Below are positions 1 through 9,944 of a stretch of 48,428 nucleotides of DNA, piece after piece. How positions within the stretch are numbered: the stretch's first letter is position 1; the number at the start of each line of letters is the position of its first letter. The notes beneath the pieces were generated by a model that saw only the letters and a program-made list of their open reading frames with translations, ran no database searches and was not told where the DNA came from. Origin of the DNA: Polytrichum commune (taxonomy: Eukaryota; Streptophyta; Polytrichopsida; Polytrichales; Polytrichaceae). The position numbers were made by a program, and so were the translations under genes. The stretch is from assembly GCA_950295325.1 (NCBI GenBank), contig OX485804.1:40054001-40102428 (forward strand). The letters are read 5' to 3'.

Positions 1-97
1 CCCTCTGCAGCTTGCGATAAACCCACGTTCAGTATGCACACCCATTGTCAAATCCACCATTCACACACTTCTGGCGTGCATTGAAATATGCGTACTC

Positions 98-1483
98 ATG
101 ATTACCATGCACATAGCCACAGCAGATGCCAGCGAGGGTCGTTGCGCACAAAGAAAAAAACAAAAGCGGAGGAGCGGGGATGAGTCAACATCGTCAACGC
201 GTGGCATTTTGGAAGAGCATGATTCCGACGACGAGCAAACTGAGCACACACATGCAAAGCAATTGCTTGACCTCCTCACATGGCATATTGGTGTTCTCGA
301 CGCCAAATGGTATGTGAAGCCTAGATCTACATGTTGGTTCGAGGAGTATTTGTTTAATATCTACACACCGGACATGTTTTACGACATACTGCGAATGAGG
401 AGGCGGACCTTCGACAGGTTGGTACATGACCTCAGGCCATTCATTCAAGGCCAACATACGCACTGGAGGCAACCTATTGGTGTGGAAAAAAAAGTGGTGG
501 TGGCACTTTTCAAGCTCATGCATGGTGTGTCCATACCTTTGGTGGCGGACAAGGCCGCATTGGGGAAGTCCACTGTGCACGAAATCCTGAGGCAAGTGTG
601 CTCCGCCATTAGCACACAGTTTGGTCACCTCATTGCATGGCCGGTGGGCCGGAGACTAGTGCGCACCGCGACCGGTTTCCAAACCAAACAAGGGTTTCCC
701 AACTGTATAGGCGCTATTGATGGATCGCATATCTATGTCGCAGCTCCATCCAACACTATTGTTGCCGCAGACCACCGCAACCGCAACAAATCGTTCTCTA
801 TCCTGCTCCAAGGTGTTGTGGATAGTAAGTGCTACTTCACATCCATCAACACCGGACCCCCTGGGTCGCTACATGATAGCGCACATTTTAGGCGGTCGGA
901 GCTATACCGCAGGGTGGAGGAAGGAATCATGGGTGGCTTCCACGACGATCCACTCACATGGCCAGCCTGCCTTCCTTTCCCTCCATACATTGTGGCAGAC
1001 CGTGGGTATCCACTCTTGAGCTGGTGCATCACACCGTTCAAGAAGGGGCCCATGGGAATGCCCTTATCACGCGAGGAGGCATGGTTCAATCGAAAGCACT
1101 CCTCGACGCGGATGAGTGTTGAGAGGGGGTTCGGCATCTTGAAAGCCAGATTCAAAGAGATTGGATCGAAATCATCATTGAAACTGGATTTTCTACCGAC
1201 AGTTGTACACTGTTGTTGTGTACTGCACAACATATTGCTTGCGAGCAAGGACAGGACGTTGGACCAGATTCTTGTGGACTGTAATCTACCGCCTATGGAC
1301 GAGACAAATACTAATCGCGGAGACGAGGAGGAAGCATTCCAGCCTCCACGGCCAATGGTACTTGTTAGCGAGGAAAGAGCTCTATTGGAGGGCCAAATGG
1401 CAAGAGAGGACCTCTTGGACTATTTGGTGCGCATCCAGAATACGAGCCGCACAGGAAGTCACCGTAGAGGAAGACAAACATGA
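98..1483 (+). CDS. PIF/Harbinger transposase, DDE endonuclease (DDE_Tnp_4 type)
   Basis: A 461-residue uninterrupted protein that would cut and join transposon ends in the nucleus with its Myb-like partner. Residues about 128-168 form a helix-turn-helix-like stretch (VADKAALGKSTVHEILRQV). The catalytic domain follows, with the first Asp in GAIDGSHI (D208), the second in ADRGYPLL (D301) and the Glu in SVERGFGILKARF (E342), the order and context expected for DDE_Tnp_4. The length is normal for a plant Harbinger nuclease. The N-terminus is basic and acidic low-complexity sequence (KKQKRR, then DDEQ). The first ATG was chosen because it opens the frame and no better start precedes the conserved part. 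The last 119 bases overlap the convergent gene. No frameshift or stop is seen, so this copy could encode an active nuclease. Confidence 0.93.
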   Translation: MITMHIATADASEGRCAQRKKQKRRSGDESTSSTRGILEEHDSDDEQTEHTHAKQLLDLLTWHIGVLDAKWYVKPRSTCWFEEYLFNIYTPDMFYDILRMRRRTFDRLVHDLRPFIQGQHTHWRQPIGVEKKVVVALFKLMHGVSIPLVADKAALGKSTVHEILRQVCSAISTQFGHLIAWPVGRRLVRTATGFQTKQGFPNCIGAIDGSHIYVAAPSNTIVAADHRNRNKSFSILLQGVVDSKCYFTSINTGPPGSLHDSAHFRRSELYRRVEEGIMGGFHDDPLTWPACLPFPPYIVADRGYPLLSWCITPFKKGPMGMPLSREEAWFNRKHSSTRMSVERGFGILKARFKEIGSKSSLKLDFLPTVVHCCCVLHNILLASKDRTLDQILVDCNLPPMDETNTNRGDEEEAFQPPRPMVLVSEERALLEGQMAREDLLDYLVRIQNTSRTGSHRRGRQT

Positions 1484-2603
1484 TGCTCAAAGAGGAAAGT
1501 GGATAGGAGGGTGTAACACCATACCTTGTTAGAGCGTCCATAGACGTTGCCAACATAAGCAAAGCACTTGTCATGTTACCAATATTTTTTGTCCTCTCAA
1601 CTTCAAGCTCGTAAAGTTTTTGGTCCATGTTCACAACCTCTGTCTCCTTTCTTGCAATTCTTGCCTCCCTCGCCGTGTCCAATGCCATCATCTCGGTTCT
1701 CCATGTGCGTTTGTCGCGGTCTTGGGCCTCCACACGCGCCAGGTACTCGAAGTTAAAGTCTTTAACGAAGTCTACCAGATTGTCCGTACCCACAGCCTTC
1801 CTCTTCCGTCCCGTAGATCCAGGCGTGTCGTCACCGGGTGTGCCCGAGGGTGTCCACTCAGATGCAGCAGTGGCACTCGCTATGGGACTCCCCACTCCTG
1901 CACTCTCGCGAACACGTGGAGAGGGAGGGGTGCGACCAAAATTGCAAGAAACCGGTGGAGGAGCTCGGTCGGAATCAACCACATCCGATGCACGACCAAA
2001 TATATGTCTCCTCCCAACAAACGCCTCCATTTCTATGTACATGGGCTCGCTAAACTCAAGCGACATCTTCCTAGTTTTGGACAGCTGTTTCTTTTCCTCC
2101 CTACTCAATCCCCACCAATTGGCCGAGCCCGTGCCATCTATGTAGTCTTTGAGTTTCTTGAAATCCTTTATTAAGCCATCCCACTTATTGGTGATTTGGT
2201 CGGTATCCCTGGCCCTAAATCCAACTACGGACATGCACCCAGCCAATACCAACCTCCATGCTGTGGTCCCATACACAAACTTCGCCAAAGAAGGCTGACT
2301 ACAGTTATGCCTACCATCCCACTCGATTCGCTTCTGCGCAATAAGGACAAGCATCTCGGCTTCTGTCCAATTGGGACCCCGGACCTTATGGGAAAGGGAG
2401 GCCCCCGAATGCGATGGACTGGAAGACGATCGTGCAGACCTCGAACGCCCTCCTCCATGCGAATTGCCTGTCGGGGCTCCATGCGGCACAGAGGATGTTG
2501 CCTGCCCATGCACACAATCAGGCCCAAACTCTGCATCCAAGTCAATGGGCCCCTGTGTGGAAGGAAACTGGGAGTCCTCTCCAAGATGCACAATATTGTC
2601 CAT
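1365..2603 (-). CDS. Harbinger-associated Myb/SANT-like DNA-binding protein
   Basis: Second gene of the element, converging on the nuclease gene. From the first ATG (2603) the open frame gives 412 residues. A Myb/SANT-like trihelix region begins at about residue 75 with GPNWTEAEMLVLI, followed by the tryptophans in TTAWRLV, ITNKWDGLIKDF and ANWWGLS, as in the accessory protein that binds transposon ends and brings the nuclease into the nucleus. A Ser/Pro/Thr-rich linker and a basic KRK segment follow, then a charged, probably coiled-coil helix (residues about 300-370). A good splice donor (AAG|GTATGG, intron side from 1524) occurs just after the helix, so the last 50 or so residues, which overlap the nuclease gene, may be intron rather than protein. 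Confidence 0.85.
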   Translation of the reverse strand: MDNIVHLGEDSQFPSTQGPIDLDAEFGPDCVHGQATSSVPHGAPTGNSHGGGRSRSARSSSSPSHSGASLSHKVRGPNWTEAEMLVLIAQKRIEWDGRHNCSQPSLAKFVYGTTAWRLVLAGCMSVVGFRARDTDQITNKWDGLIKDFKKLKDYIDGTGSANWWGLSREEKKQLSKTRKMSLEFSEPMYIEMEAFVGRRHIFGRASDVVDSDRAPPPVSCNFGRTPPSPRVRESAGVGSPIASATAASEWTPSGTPGDDTPGSTGRKRKAVGTDNLVDFVKDFNFEYLARVEAQDRDKRTWRTEMMALDTAREARIARKETEVVNMDQKLYELEVERTKNIGNMTSALLMLATSMDALTRYGVTPSYPLSSLSIMFVFLYGDFLCGSYSGCAPNSPRGPLLPFGPPIELFPR

Positions 2604-2688
2604 CAACACGGGAAGAACATAATCCAATCACAGATTACAAAGAAGCCAAATTTCTGCAACACCACAGGTGACACATCAATATATAGAA

Positions 2689-2694
2689 TTTATA
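2689..2694 (-). promoter_or_regulatory. TATA box candidate for the Myb-like gene
   Basis: The minus strand reads CCCCTTTATAAATTC here, about 90 bases upstream of the first in-frame ATG of the Myb-like gene. A second AT run (TATATATT) lies just downstream. Position and motif suit a plant core promoter; the start site itself is not visible. Confidence 0.4.
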
Positions 2695-2699
2695 AAGGG

Positions 2700-4662
2700 G
2701 GCGGCCTCCCCGACAGGAGGCACATTCAACAAGAAATTGCGCGCAACACGACCTGCAATGGATTCAAACAATGCCGAAAGTAGCCGAAATGTTGGTTCCC
2801 CGCGTCCACCCATAGTACAGATCAACAGAGAGCCTGCGTACTCCAAGCGACATTCAAGACCAATACATCAAAAGACAGTCTGAATTGCGGCGAGCGACAA
2901 AGGGCACACAACATTTTGGAAGACCAGGGGGGGCTACCAATTGAGCCTTCACGAACACACCTCTGTCTGGGAAAAAAACATCCGGAAGAGCAGATCTCTG
3001 CGGCAGATGTGTTGTGGTCAGACGAGGCAGATCAGTCTGTGGTGGCCAATGCAGATCGAATGACGATTTTCTGCAGTCCGCACCCCAAGCCACGCAGCAC
3101 ACAGTTGGAAGGCAGCATGCAAATTCCAACACACACACATTGCATCGGAACAGTGCGGAAGAACAGGAAAACCAAGGACGTGCAAATAGCACCCGCACAT
3201 AAGCTGCGCAGTGAAAATGGTTGCAAAAGGTGGACAATTCGAACAGGCATGCAAGCGGGGCCGCGGGTGGACAATGCCGGGCCGGAGCACGGGGTGGGGT
3301 TCGGGTTTGTGGACCTGGGTCATCCAGACGAGGAGGAGAGAGAGCATTGCTCGTGCAATGCAGTGAGGAGTCAAAATTGGCACCAGCCCGGCATGAATTT
3401 ATTGGGCTGCAATAAACGAGTGTCTGGTCAGCACGTCTCGCGCATTGCGTCCCAATATGGAAACCGAGCAAAAAATCGGCATAGGAGGGAAAAAAAAATT
3501 CCTCCAATTTGTCGCAATGTGGAGCGTGTGCTGCGGGTGCGGGGCCGTCCAAGCTGCAGGTTCGTGCAGCCAAGAATGTCGACTCCGAAGCCTCTGCAAT
3601 GGTCGCCATCACAAAATCTGCCGCAGCCCCATGCCCGTGCAGACTTGACAGATTCGTCGCGGGGATGGCGCCACATGGTGTTAAATAATTTGCGCATACC
3701 TGCAACAGCAGGCACCAAATCGAGTCGCATCGAAGGAATGACCTCACCCGTAGTGGCTCAGCTGGGCCACTTCCCAGGCGCCAGAGCTGCACTGCAAGCT
3801 AGACTGGGGTTTCGGCCCCCCGTGAACTGCAGCTGCTCTCCCGAAAAGCCTCGGGGGCTGGACATTGGGCATAGTGCAGGCGAAACAACGAGGGTCCGCA
3901 TTGCGCGATTGGACTGCGGGGGCAGTGCGGATGGGCAGAAAATGCCTGACCGCGCGTACGATGTGTGCCGTCCGTTGCAGCGGCAGAGGTGGCCCAAAAC
4001 ATCTCCGAACGAAAAAAAAACAATAAATAAATAAAATTGGGCATCGCACAAGATACATGGAATGGCGGCTGGGACTGACCAAGGGAGGCCCTGCCGCAAG
4101 CATGGGCAGCACAACCTCTGCATTCGCTGACCGGAGCTGCCGTTACAACTACACTCGGCACTATTCCAGATCGTGAACATTATGGTTAGCACTCCAGCAG
4201 CTGTCCAACACGACTGTGCACAACAGGAGGTCCACTCGACACGAAATGCTAACCTGCACGGCACAGCAACTCTCTCCAAATCGCCGTCGACGCTCTTGCT
4301 TCCCAATCACCATCACCTCTCCACAAACGCCTCGTCGCGGTGTTCGTCAAACCCCGGACACAGCAAGCAAACTCCGTCTCGCACCGCTTGCCAGGTCTCC
4401 CGCCGGATGAATTTCATCGCCATCCACAGGGTATCATCCACATCATCCATAGGGTTTGCGTTAACGTTGGTATTCAACAACGGCAAGAGAGCAGAGTACA
4501 GAGTAGCTCTCCAAACGGATCCGGCAGGATCCACATGCCGACAAACCCTGACATCGCCCTCACCGCTCCGTTATCTGACCACCAGATGCGGTTCCAGTTA
4601 GCCCCCTAACAGAGGTTTTTGGAGCCATTTCCGGCATGGAGTCCACAGGTGTGGCCCCCCCC
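2700..4662. other. non-coding right arm of the Harbinger element
   Basis: About 2 kb of GC-rich sequence between the Myb-like gene and the inferred right end. Long open frames exist on both strands (for example 2916-4034 plus and 3792-2854 minus). They overlap each other, match no family I recognise, and are rich in Cys, Arg, His and Pro, as expected of open frames arising from GC-rich DNA. I read this as promoter, leader and subterminal transposase-binding sequence. Confidence 0.4.
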
Positions 4663-5201
4663 TAAGTAATGCTAGAAGTTAAGTAATGCCCCTTGCCACC
4701 TGACTTTAGCTTAGCGTAAAAGTTTGTTCTAAAAACATGGCCTTCACACCATCAATGCTATTTAATCCTAAGCCTAGTTGGCAAAGGACGTGACATGGTT
4801 TAAAAGCGGAGGTTTTAAGCTTCAAGCACCAACCTTCCCATTGGTACCTAGAGGCTAGAGATGAGTCAAGAATTTAGGACCTTTAAAAGTGTTGCCTCCA
4901 ACCCTTGTGATTGCTTGCTTTTAGTCTTACCTATGAGGACATGAGGAGTTGCATTAACAGAAACCAATGATAAGATAGATGAGTGGTAAGGCATTTGGGG
5001 ATGGGACAAAACTATCCAACATGTCATTGCTCAATAAAGAAAACAATGAACATGTGTGAAAGCTATTAATTGAAACCTACTCAAAAATCTCGAGAACAAG
5101 TTCTTGTAGGTGTGGGTGCCCCTGCCATAACGAGGCAGCTTTACCCAATTTTTAGGGAAGAGTTTAGTTAATTGGTAAAGCCATGTGGGAATGGGCTTTA
5201 A

Positions 5202-6373
5202 CCCCTAATGTCTTATGCGACCATAATCTGGTCGTGAGCAGTTCACTTTGACCCCTTTGACACTACACTAAATATGATATTTAGTGTTTGATACACTAAA
5301 TACCAACGCATACACTAAATATCACTAACCCTATGAAAGTAAGTAACATTAAATTTAAACTCCAACACTAAATATCAACGATGGTAATATGTGGAAGTTA
5401 CATACACGAATTTAGTGTTAGTAAGGATATGAAAAAAAATTAACAATGATAAAAGGAGAAGGGAGGTGGCGCTAGGGAAGCTAGTGGCGCATTTATGTCT
5501 AACACTAATTATCAAAGAATTGAAAATTAGTGTTGAGCATGATAGGGTGGTAACAACACTAAATATAATCAAACACTAAATATCATATTTAGTGTAGTTT
5601 GGATGAATTCTTGACCGTTTCAACTACTCCTCTTGTACACGTTCAAGTCTGCTATGTTTTGCCACGTGGATAATTTTGATTAAGCAAAGTTGGTTATTTT
5701 TGGATTAATACAAATATGGGAATGTGCTCTCAACTGGTTTACAATGGAATCGGTTCACGAACCAAATCTTGACATTTGTCACCTCCGTGGTTTAGGGGCA
5801 TTATATCCTAAACATGTTTTTGGTTGATCCCTACATGCAAATGACTCCCAACCGATTTGAAAATCTGCATGGCACTCAAATGCAGCAAATCCTAAACATC
5901 TTAGACTATTGTTGAAATGTTTAGTTGGACGTGTGTTGGTGGGTGTAAATCCACGTGGAAGGTGCGCAGTTGTGGCACCGCTGCCTCGAATTGCAAAACT
6001 TCCCAAAAAATCAAAATATAACAGTTTCAAGATTTGTGAGCTTATTTGAGACGACATATTGCCCCTCTTTTGAATGAGGGTAACATTTTGTCATATGGAG
6101 ATGCTTTGAGTGGAGGTTCGATTAAAAAACCAACCCCAATTCAATCTCTAAACTATCGCCCCTCATGACCACTACTGACATTCCTATTATAATCTCCTAC
6201 ATAACAGAACTCCACCGTTCAAAACTCGGACAATGAGTAGTCACCTCTAACTTGCAAATACATATATGATCAGATTTGTCGGAAAAAACTCTAGATCTTC
6301 AACTACGGTTGCTGAAATTGAGGTCACATATTCTAGGCAGATTTGAGGGAAATTGGGCGTGGGAAGTTAGGGG
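5202..6373 (+). mobile_element. non-autonomous repeat element, copy 1, interrupted by a MITE
   Basis: This stretch, minus the MITE at 5266-5594, is about 843 bp and matches 32822-33648 in inverted orientation along its whole length. Both copies start and end with the short inverted repeat CCCCTAA...TTAGGGG. In the other copy the flanks are TTAA on both sides; here they are TTAA on the left and TCGA on the right. No coding capacity is recognisable. TTAA would be a piggyBac-like target, but TAA/TTA overlaps make a Harbinger-type origin equally possible. The abrupt loss of similarity at both ends supports a mobile unit. Confidence 0.6.
5266..5594. mobile_element. 329-bp MITE with palindromic terminal repeats, TA target
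   Basis: The terminal inverted repeats are about 27 bp, starting CACTAAATATGATATTTAGTG, and each repeat is itself a near-perfect palindrome. TA flanks both sides (5264-5265 and 5595-5596). The related repeat copy near 33.58 kb lacks the insertion and has a single TA at that point, which fixes the boundaries. Internally, further CACTAAATA/TATTTAGTG motifs occur. A TA duplication suggests Tc1/mariner mobilisation. The CACTA at the terminus recalls CACTA elements, but their 3-bp duplication does not fit the empty site. Confidence 0.75.
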
Positions 6374-6394
6374 TCGAGGAGCCGGAATCGGGGC

Positions 6395-6690
6395 CTTGAG
6401 GAAACGGAGGCTTCTAGAACCTGCTGGCCTGCTTCATTCTCACATGATCACTTGCTTGTGCCAGGCAGAGGGGTTATGGGAAAACCAGGCGGCTTTTTTC
6501 TTACTACTGGTACTCCAAGTCACACAATACATTCATTATTATTACCATGTGCAAACTAACTCACTTTCCATCTACAACCCTGCACTCTACTGATCTGGAG
6601 ACTCTGCCATCTGCTGCTGCTGTTGTTGTTGTTGTTGATGGGTTTGCATCAACTCTCGTTTTCAAGCTCGCCTTTTCGTATTAACCCCTC
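6395..6690. repeat. old direct duplication, copy 1 (partner 8515-8905)
   Basis: Collinear blocks shared with 8515-8905 include TTCTAGAA.CTG..GGCCTG, GGCGGCT, CTTTCCAT followed by CCCTGCACT and TCTGGAG, then GATGGGTT.GCAT.AACT. Spacing differs and identity is moderate, so the duplication is old. A CTG/TTG microsatellite (about 6613-6637) sits inside. No reading frame is conserved between the copies. They may be duplicated non-coding gene ends or an unrecognised repeat. Confidence 0.45.
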
Positions 6691-6960
6691 AAGGCCGAGG
6701 CGGACGTTTTTGTCTAAGTAGTCACCGTTGTCTGACAATATCAGCGTACATGTTCACATTGTAGTCTTCGGATTTTGGGACATGTGGATGGCTAGAAACA
6801 TGCATGTGTGAACAAAGTGAAGGACCTCACTACACAGTGGCGTCATTCGTACGGTCGGATTTATCATTGGTTCTCTCTTATAGGCTGCTTGATTCAACTA
6901 GGTTTTTGAAGTGGACTCTGGGAAGGATTTTTCTTCGGCCTTTAGGGGGTTCAGGGGTAT

Positions 6961-7830
6961 GTGGGTTTTGTATGGCCACGCTTGTCAATCAGACACCTCT
7001 ATGTGAGTGTTACATGGCATCACTTGTAATCAAGGAGAAAACACTGAAAATACACGTGTTTATGGTGAGATTGGGCTATGTGCTCAAAATGTGTCAACAA
7101 ATAAGTTTAATGAACTCGGGGGGTTCACTGGCGAAAATCGTAGAACAACGTGCGATATAAAATAGGGTCTAATATATTCATTGTAGATAAATTTTGTAAA
7201 AAACTTACATATAATATAGGGGGTTTTAAAATAGTGAGAAAGGATTACATGTAAAATACCATCACATGTAAAATACCATCACACCTTTATTTTGAAAAAT
7301 ACCATACCTTATAATCTTTTCTGCAAGGTAAATAGCCCCCCAATAAATAGGTCTCGAACGCACGTGTATGCAAAATATAAGAGGGAGTGAACCCCCCGAG
7401 TTAATGAATGGGTTGTTCGATAAAGAAATGCGACCAATGGACATGTCTTGTGTGATCATTCAACCCCTAATGTCCCATGAGGATGTTGAGTCCAAAGGCG
7501 AAATTGTGGAAGGGTGGATGGGGATGCAAATGAAATCACTTTCACTCAAATTTTTGAGTCTATCAATAAAGAGCATATGTGCCTAGTTGTAGCCAACAAA
7601 TGAATTACAAATATCATGTGTGTTACATGTGAATCAGGGGTGGGCCTTTAGGGGTTTCGACCTCACCTTGACTCCCATTCTGAAACTTTGGAATGAAAAT
7701 CTATGTTACATATAATTGCTACCAAATGAGACAATTCTCGATCCTTTACAAAGGCCACAATTGTATATGAAGTTGAATGTGCCCACAATAGGGTCACATA
7801 CGTTAGAAAGATAACTGCTTGCCCACGAGC
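6961..7830 (+). repeat. copy of an abundant degenerate interspersed repeat, split by a MITE
   Basis: It carries the family signature in order: TCAGACACCT, then GAGATTGGGCTATGTGCTCAAAAT, then (after the MITE at 7115-7400) GTGTGATCATT, CTACCAAATGAGACAATT and GTTGAATGTGCCCACAATAGGG. The same ordered motifs recur near 17.6-17.9, 22.8-23.4, 29.3-30.0, 40.2-40.6, 41.8-43.0 and 46.1-46.5 kb. No protein is encoded. Confidence 0.55.
7115..7400. mobile_element. 286-bp hAT-type MITE with 8-bp target duplication
   Basis: Perfect 15-bp inverted repeats (CTCGGGGGGTTCACT at 7115-7129 and its complement at 7386-7400) are flanked by a perfect 8-bp direct repeat, TTAATGAA (7107-7114 and 7401-7408). An 8-bp duplication is the hallmark of hAT transposition. 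The terminal bases differ from the usual CAG start, so the mobilising source is unknown. The interior is AT-rich and non-coding and contains a short tandem repeat (ACATGTAAAATACCATC twice). Confidence 0.85.
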
Positions 7831-8514
7831 AATATTAGAAACTTAGTAGAATTTCCCGTAAAGTCTCTTAAAGAGGGATGAAATGGTGATTCTTTGAAAT
7901 TAGCTTTCTATTAAGAGTTGCATTAGCTCGTCATGTGTCGAAACTTATTTTGAAAGTTAGCTTAAACTTTTTGGACCTCCTCTTGCCATCCCTAAAACTT
8001 TGAGAGAACTTCATAATCTAAAATAGGGTATGTCCATGGGTCCTCCTAGCCTAAATCCTTTATCAACCTATATGAAACTAGTTTGGCCCACACATCCTAA
8101 CTTAGTAGGACAAGCTAGAAAGCCAATTCTTAATAGCTCAACAACCCTCTTTGAGTATGATAAGGGTGAGTTTCCATGTAGGTTGCTCGCCCATCATATT
8201 CTAGTGTGAGTAAGGACGAACATGCCCAAATGTAGAGAGAATCTAGAGGGATAGGGTTCGTATGTGCCAACTAGCTACTCCGATCTACCCAAACCCAGGC
8301 CCACCTATTAACCACCTCCTTCTAAAACTGGTCTTCAAAACCTTCGGTGACCGACACTTGCAGATTGAAAATTGAAACTCACCCTACCTCATACACTACG
8401 AATTCTCAGATAACTTCACGCATGAGCTCTCAAACTCACGTTTTAACCAACTCAACAGGATTGGACTGCTTGACGCCAAGACTTACCCCCAAAAAAACTC
8501 GAATAAGTAGAGAA

Positions 8515-8905
8515 CAATCCGTTTTCTAGAATCTGTCGGCCTGATGCAGTCTTACGTCGTGTTACACGTCAAGGGGCTGTGATTCCATAACCCAAAAAGA
8601 ACCAAACAAAAGAAAAAGAAAACACAGGGCGGCTCGCTGGACGTTATCATCATTATCATTATTTGGCACAAGTTCAGCTTACAGGTTCACCATTAATAGT
8701 ATCATCGTCATCATCTCGTGGTACTAACCTACTTTCCATGCATCCACCCTGCACTGGTCTGGAGTTGACAGCCGAAGTTACTCATGGACCAGCCTCCTGC
8801 TGCAGCAGAAGTAGATGATGGGTTCGCATGAACTAAGTTACAGACTCTCTTTATCAAGTTCCCATAGCCCCACTGAGATAGTTCTGTGGTCCAGTTTTAA
8901 CGTAT
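8515..8905. repeat. old direct duplication, copy 2
   Basis: Partner of 6395-6690, with the same ordered blocks. It contains ATC/ATT-rich simple sequence (about 8645-8720). A minus-strand open frame just downstream (9132-8908) has a hydrophobic start but is cut by the boundary of the element at 9120, and I could not support it as a gene. Confidence 0.45.
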
Positions 8906-9268
8906 TCTCACATTCTCCCTCCCACATTCAATGCTGCAAATATTTGGCCTTTTCTGTGCACACTGATGTTGGTGGACGATGGGGAAGTCCGAGTAGAGTA
9001 CTCGTCACTTACATTTGCTGCCAGCAGCTCTGGAGACTTGGAGGGGGTCAGGTGAAACTTTCGCCATCCACACAGGCAGCAGGCTCCCACAACCAACGTG
9101 ATGCACAACCCCAAGTTTAGGGCCACTTTCACACACGAGACTGAGAGCCCGTGACCAGTAGTACACTTCCAGCGCTCTCATTGATGGAGAAGGCGGAGCC
9201 GCTCCAAGTTCGCTTCACACTACGCTTGAGGGACCGGCGGAGTATGTGTGTGCACGATGGATGTAAAG

Positions 9269-9944
9269 CAGGCCTCCTAAAATGTGGCGTTCTAATTTTA
9301 GATGCTGTGTTTAGATAATATAGGGTTTCCTGGACGTCGAAGATAAGAAGTGAATGTTTTGTCTGGAAACGCTGTGCAGACGTGTCATTGGAGGTGTTCT
9401 CTGTTATGAGACTACCGTTGATGATTAGGTGTCTATAGAGTCGTAGACCCGACCTCGTCGGCGACGACGCCTAGTCGTCGTAGAGGGAACCCGGCTCCAA
9501 GTTCCTCAGTGATAAGCAGGATCGTACAACGTTCTTCAATACGGGATGGGATGATCTGAAGGGACACCTTGAGCATTTGCGAATGTTCTGCCATGGATTG
9601 GCAAATGCTTTCGCCAACACAACAAGCATTGAGTCGGATTTTAGCATTCTGAAATGGGGAAAAGATGACTTCATACAGTCAATGATGAACTTGACGCTGG
9701 AGGGCATCTTTCAGGCCGTGCAGTGCCGTGTTGTGATGGGAATTCCTGTTCCGACTGGGTTCGATGATGGCGCTCGGGCCCAAGAGAACGAGCGACTGAC
9801 ACTTTTTACAACTTACGTCACGAAAATTGATTGAATTCGAGGCAATTTGCCACTTTTTATATATTTCCGATTTTGAAGATTTTTGGATTCTGAATTTAAG
9901 CTAAAAGCGGTAAAATCGGCGTTTGCCATATCTTAGGAGGCCTG
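9269..9944 (+). mobile_element. 676-bp internally deleted hAT element, nested
   Basis: Inverted repeats start CAGGCCTCCTAAAATGTGGC on the left and CAGGCCTCCTAAGATATGGC on the right, read inward (two mismatches in 20). They are flanked by a perfect 8-bp duplication ATGTAAAG (9261-9268 and 9945-9952). Inside is only the C-terminal end of a hAT transposase, about 110 bases from the right end, so this is a deletion derivative of a larger autonomous element. It lies inside the 9120-10309 element and is therefore younger than it. Confidence 0.88.
9484..9834 (+). pseudogene. hAT transposase C-terminal remnant
   Basis: An open frame (first ATG at 9580) ends at the TGA at 9832-9834. The translated region includes FCHGLANAF, then SIESDFSILKWGKDDF and LTLEGIFQAVQ. 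The ESDFS..KW.KD pattern is the C-terminal hAT dimerisation region of a common hAT lineage. The catalytic Asp residues and zinc finger are absent because the middle of the element is deleted. The remnant has no stop, so the deletion may be recent, but it cannot act as a transposase. Confidence 0.75.

Larger units (their letters stand above)
1..4662 (+). mobile_element. PIF/Harbinger DNA transposon, left end outside the window
   Basis: The element carries the two genes of plant PIF/Harbinger transposons: a DDE nuclease on the plus strand and a Myb/SANT-like protein on the minus strand, arranged tail to tail. The left terminus lies before base 1, because only 97 bases precede the nuclease ATG. 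The right end is inferred. Base composition changes sharply near 4660, from GC-rich to AT-rich DNA, at a run of C followed by TAA (4663-4665). Read inward, the putative right end is GGGGGGGCCACACCTGTGG, and TAA fits the 3-bp target duplication of this superfamily. The missing left end prevents a check of inverted repeat and duplication, so the right boundary is tentative. Confidence 0.75.

Noticed and set aside
2854-4034. Long overlapping open frames of 372 and 312 codons on opposite strands
   Set aside because: They mirror each other in GC-rich transposon DNA, have Cys/Arg/Pro-rich composition and no recognisable domain, so I treat them as chance frames.
5261-5599. CACTA-superfamily reading of the 5.3-kb MITE because it starts CACTACACTAAAT
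   Set aside because: The empty copy at 33.58 kb shows a single TA at the site, and no 3-bp duplication fits.
8908-9132. Minus-strand 74-codon frame with a signal-peptide-like start
   Set aside because: Its ATG lies in the terminal repeat of the 9120-10309 element, so the start is created by the insertion. No family match is apparent.
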